Assembly: GCA_900642245.1 (NCBI GenBank) | Contig: CAAAJI010000389.1 | Span: 1-20,637, forward strand | Direction: 5' to 3' | From: Fragilaria radians | Taxonomy: Eukaryota > Bacillariophyta > Fragilariophyceae > Fragilariales > Fragilariaceae | DNA: 20,637 bases | Shown here: piece after piece, positions 18,406 through 20,637 of the stretch | Position numbering within the stretch: position 1 is the stretch's first letter | Layout of the letters: every line of letters starts with the position of its first letter | Position numbers and translations under genes: made by a program | The notes under the pieces: generated by a model | Told to the model about the DNA's origin: nothing | Seen by the model: only the letters and a program-made list of their open reading frames with translations | Database searches by the model: none

Positions 18406-20265
18406 ATGGAATTGAATGCATCTGCTGAAATTGTTTCCAAACAAGACGCACGACGGGTCAATGTCGCTGCTGCGATGGGATTACAAGCTGTCCTCAAAAC
18501 AAATTTGGGGCCTCGTGGAACTTTAAAGATGCTTGTAGGTGGAGCAGGTCAACTCAAACTTACCAAGGATGGACAAGTTTTATTAAAGGAGATGCAAATT
18601 CAACATCCTACGGCTATTTTAATTGCTCGTACAGCAACAGCACAGGTGAGTCAAAACGAATCATGTGTCGACTTTGTGTATATATAAGAGTGTGTTTTCC
18701 TATAGATCACTTTTCTAATTTGTACTTTCTCTTCCTCCATTTTCTTCTTTTGTTTTCTTGGTAAGGATGATATCACGGGAGATGGTACGACGTCAACAGT
18801 ATTGTTGTGCGGTGAACTCTTGCGCCAAACCGAACGTTATGCATCCGAGGGTTTGCATCCACGTATTCTCGTAGATGGATTGGAGATTGCACGTGATGCA
18901 ACATTGGAATTTCTTTCCACCTTTACAGTCCCAAAGCCAAATGCTCTACGTGATATTGATCTATTGTCTAGTGTTGCTCGAACTTCCCTCCAAACAAAGT
19001 TGGATGCTGAGCTAGCAACCATTCTCACGCAGGCTGTCGTATCTGCTGTCACATGTATTGCTGACGTAGATGATACCGATGATTCTTCTACAACCACACC
19101 GATTGATTTAAATCGAGTAGAAATCATGACCATGGAGAGAAAGCTGGGCAGTGATTCTCGTTTTGTGAATGGCATCGTCCTAGATCATGGTGGACGACAT
19201 CCAGATATGCCCACCACCCTTAACAATTGTTTCATCATGACTTGTAATGTCACCTTTGAATATGAAAAAACCGAAGTGGCTAGTGGTTTCTTTTACAGTA
19301 CTGCCGAAGAACGTGAAAAGCTAGTCGAAAGTGAACGTAAATGGTTGGACGAACGATGTAAGCTTGTCATTGATTTCAAGCGATCTGTCTGTCAACAAGG
19401 TGAAGTAAGTATCCATAGGTGTTTCATCTTATCGTGTTGTCTTCGTGTCAAACTAACGGATAGTATTCTCTTCTCCCCCTTTGCCCCTTTTCTTCAGTCA
19501 TTTGTCATGATCAACCAAAAAGGGATTGATCCACTTTCTCTTGATATTTTTGCAAAAGAAGGTATTTTGTGCCTTCGTCGTGCGAAACGTCGTAACATGG
19601 AAAGATTGACTCTTGCTTGCGGAGGATCTCCTATTCACTCCGTGGAAGATCTTGATAAAGACATGCTGGGATGGGCAGGTCAAGTTTCTGAAGTTACCAT
19701 TGGCGAAGACAAATTCACGTTTGTGGAGCAGTGCCGGACTCCCAAGTCATGTACCATATTGTTACAAGGCCCCAACGCCCATTCCATTGCTCAGATGCAA
19801 GATGCCATCCGTGACGGACTCAGAAGCTTGAAGAATACCATTGAAGACAAGGCTGTCGTACCTGGTGCTGGAGCATTCGAGTTGGCAGCTGCCATGTATC
19901 TACAGCAAGATGTAGCACGCAAAACCAAGGGGAGAGCTAAATTGGGTGTCATGGCATTCGCCGAGGCCCTATTGGTAATACCCAAGACATTGGCGGAAAA
20001 CTCTGGCCTTGATGTACAGGAATGTCTTTTGGCACTTCAAGACGAACGAGAAGCCACGCAAATGCCAATTGGTTTGAACTGTGCAACTGGTGAACCCATG
20101 TTGCCGACGGAAGAGGGCATTTGGGATAATCTTCGTGTCAAACGACAGTCTCTTTATCTTGCTACTATGTTGGCTAACCAGTTGTTGCTTGTGGACGAAG
20201 TTATGCGAGCAGGAAAACAAATGGGAAAGCCAGTGGAAGGAAACCCCATGGACTTGAATCAGTAG
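18406..20265 (+). CDS. CCT6: T-complex protein 1 subunit zeta (CCT6/TCP-1 zeta), three exons
   Basis: This is one of eight related subunits of the cytosolic ATP-driven chaperonin TRiC/CCT that folds actin, tubulin and other proteins. Exons are 18406-18645, 18766-19404 and 19498-20265. Introns are 120 bp (GTGAGT...GTAAG) and 93 bp (GTAAGT...CTTCAG), both between codons. The product is 548 residues, normal for the family. Visible motifs are NLGPRGTLKML (33-43), the ATP-site GDGTTS (85-90) with catalytic Asp86, SEGLHPRI, the apical-domain INQKGIDPLSLDIFAKEGI (298-316), AKRRNMERL, VPGAGAFE (414-421), IPKTLAENSGLD and the C-terminal VDEVMRAGK. The SEGLHPRI and INQKGIDP wording identifies the zeta subunit rather than other CCT paralogues. 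The ATG context (AAACATGG) is good. The stop lies 248 bp from the stop of the converging phosphoesterase gene. The second intron is a multiple of three without an in-frame stop. Confidence 0.96.
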
Positions 20266-20513
20266 AGCAAGTCGAGGATAGGTCTTGACAAGGAAAGTTT
20301 GGAACGACGAACGTCTAAAAACAGTATTATAAACATGTCGTAGCAAAAACTCTTTCCTTTTATTCTTTTAGGCATAATAATACTTTTAGATTACGTCCAT
20401 GGTCTGCATATCCTAATGGTATTTTTATGAGAGCAGGATCATAAAATTGTCCATTCTATGAGCTGCAATAGGTATGCCATACAACTCCTCAAAAATTTTG
20501 CTGAGCGATTGTA
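20266..20513. other. Short intergenic region between convergent genes
   Basis: The 248 bp between the CCT6 stop and the phosphoesterase stop must contain both 3' UTRs. An A/T-rich block with AATAATA lies at about 20375-20382. I see no RNA gene. Confidence 0.6.
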
Positions 20514-20637
20514 CTAGTCATAATGCCTTCGTCGATACTTAAAGTATTCTCGTCGAGCACTCACACTCACGAGCCGCTTTTCGGGTAGGATGCAAGCTGT
20601 CAATCGACCTCCGTAGACACATCCGGTATCCAATCCG
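20514..20637 (-). CDS. C-terminal end of an ApaH/PrpE-like calcineurin-type metallophosphoesterase (partial)
   Basis: Reading the minus strand inward from the window edge gives 40 codons and a TAG at 20516-20514. The sequence GLDTGCVYGGRLTACILPEK is the conserved last motif of the ApaH/PrpE-type phosphoesterases (bis-nucleosyl tetraphosphatase and related serine/threonine phosphatases), which follows the final metal-binding GH motif. RLVSVSARREY is the usual closing beta strand. These enzymes use a two-metal centre to cleave phosphoesters. The metal ligands themselves lie outside the window, so activity and substrate cannot be judged. A short basic tail (KYRRRHYD) extends past the usual end. 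It converges on CCT6. Confidence 0.85.
   Translation of the reverse strand, partial: GLDTGCVYGGRLTACILPEKRLVSVSARREYFKYRRRHYD

Noticed and set aside
18133..18444. 103-codon minus-strand frame rich in Leu and Pro, and a matching poly-Val plus frame
   Set aside because: Both are translations of the GGTAGT/AGT microsatellite and overlap the CCT6 start; there is no protein signal.
19969..20346. 125-codon minus-strand frame over the CCT6 3' end
   Set aside because: It is the antisense shadow of conserved CCT6 exon 3; the real minus-strand gene is the phosphoesterase starting further right.

Overview
The window is eukaryotic nuclear DNA. Two flanking genes are interrupted by short GT-AG introns, and the interior is rich in Ty1/copia retrotransposons of kinds familiar from diatom genomes. 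Short introns, small intergenic gaps, tail-to-tail gene ends and the copia lineages suggest a diatom or another stramenopile. This is inference; the sequence does not name the species.

Layout. Left end (1-1222): a possible C-terminal scrap of a plus-strand gene (1-96) faces a two-exon minus-strand gene for an Alba-domain nucleic-acid-binding protein (562-1222). Interior (about 1.2-18.1 kb): a long region, mostly without host genes. It holds a decayed gag fragment with an internal duplication (about 4150-4910, +), a heavily decayed copia pol (about 6480-8095, +) that shows only as short similarity blocks in shifting frames, one intact intronless gene for a DXD-motif type II membrane glycosyltransferase (9139-10059, +), and a full-length copia element on the minus strand (12374-17099). 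That element has two LTRs of 223 and 225 bp and matching target-site duplications. Right end (18.1-20.6 kb): a three-exon gene for the zeta subunit of the cytosolic chaperonin CCT/TRiC (18406-20265, +) converges on the last 40 codons of an ApaH/PrpE-like metallophosphoesterase (20514-20637, -).

How they fit together. The host genes look like unrelated housekeeping functions: RNA/DNA binding, glycan or glycolipid modification in the secretory pathway, protein folding and phosphoester hydrolysis. I see no operon-like or pathway link among them. The minus-strand copia element keeps recognisable gag, protease, integrase, reverse transcriptase and RNase H, but four frameshifts and two nonsense codons disable it. 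One frameshift falls on the protease catalytic aspartate. I found no new defence or metabolic system. The most noteworthy material is the layered retroelement fossils, particularly the plus-strand pol remnant, which has lost both reverse transcriptase aspartate motifs.
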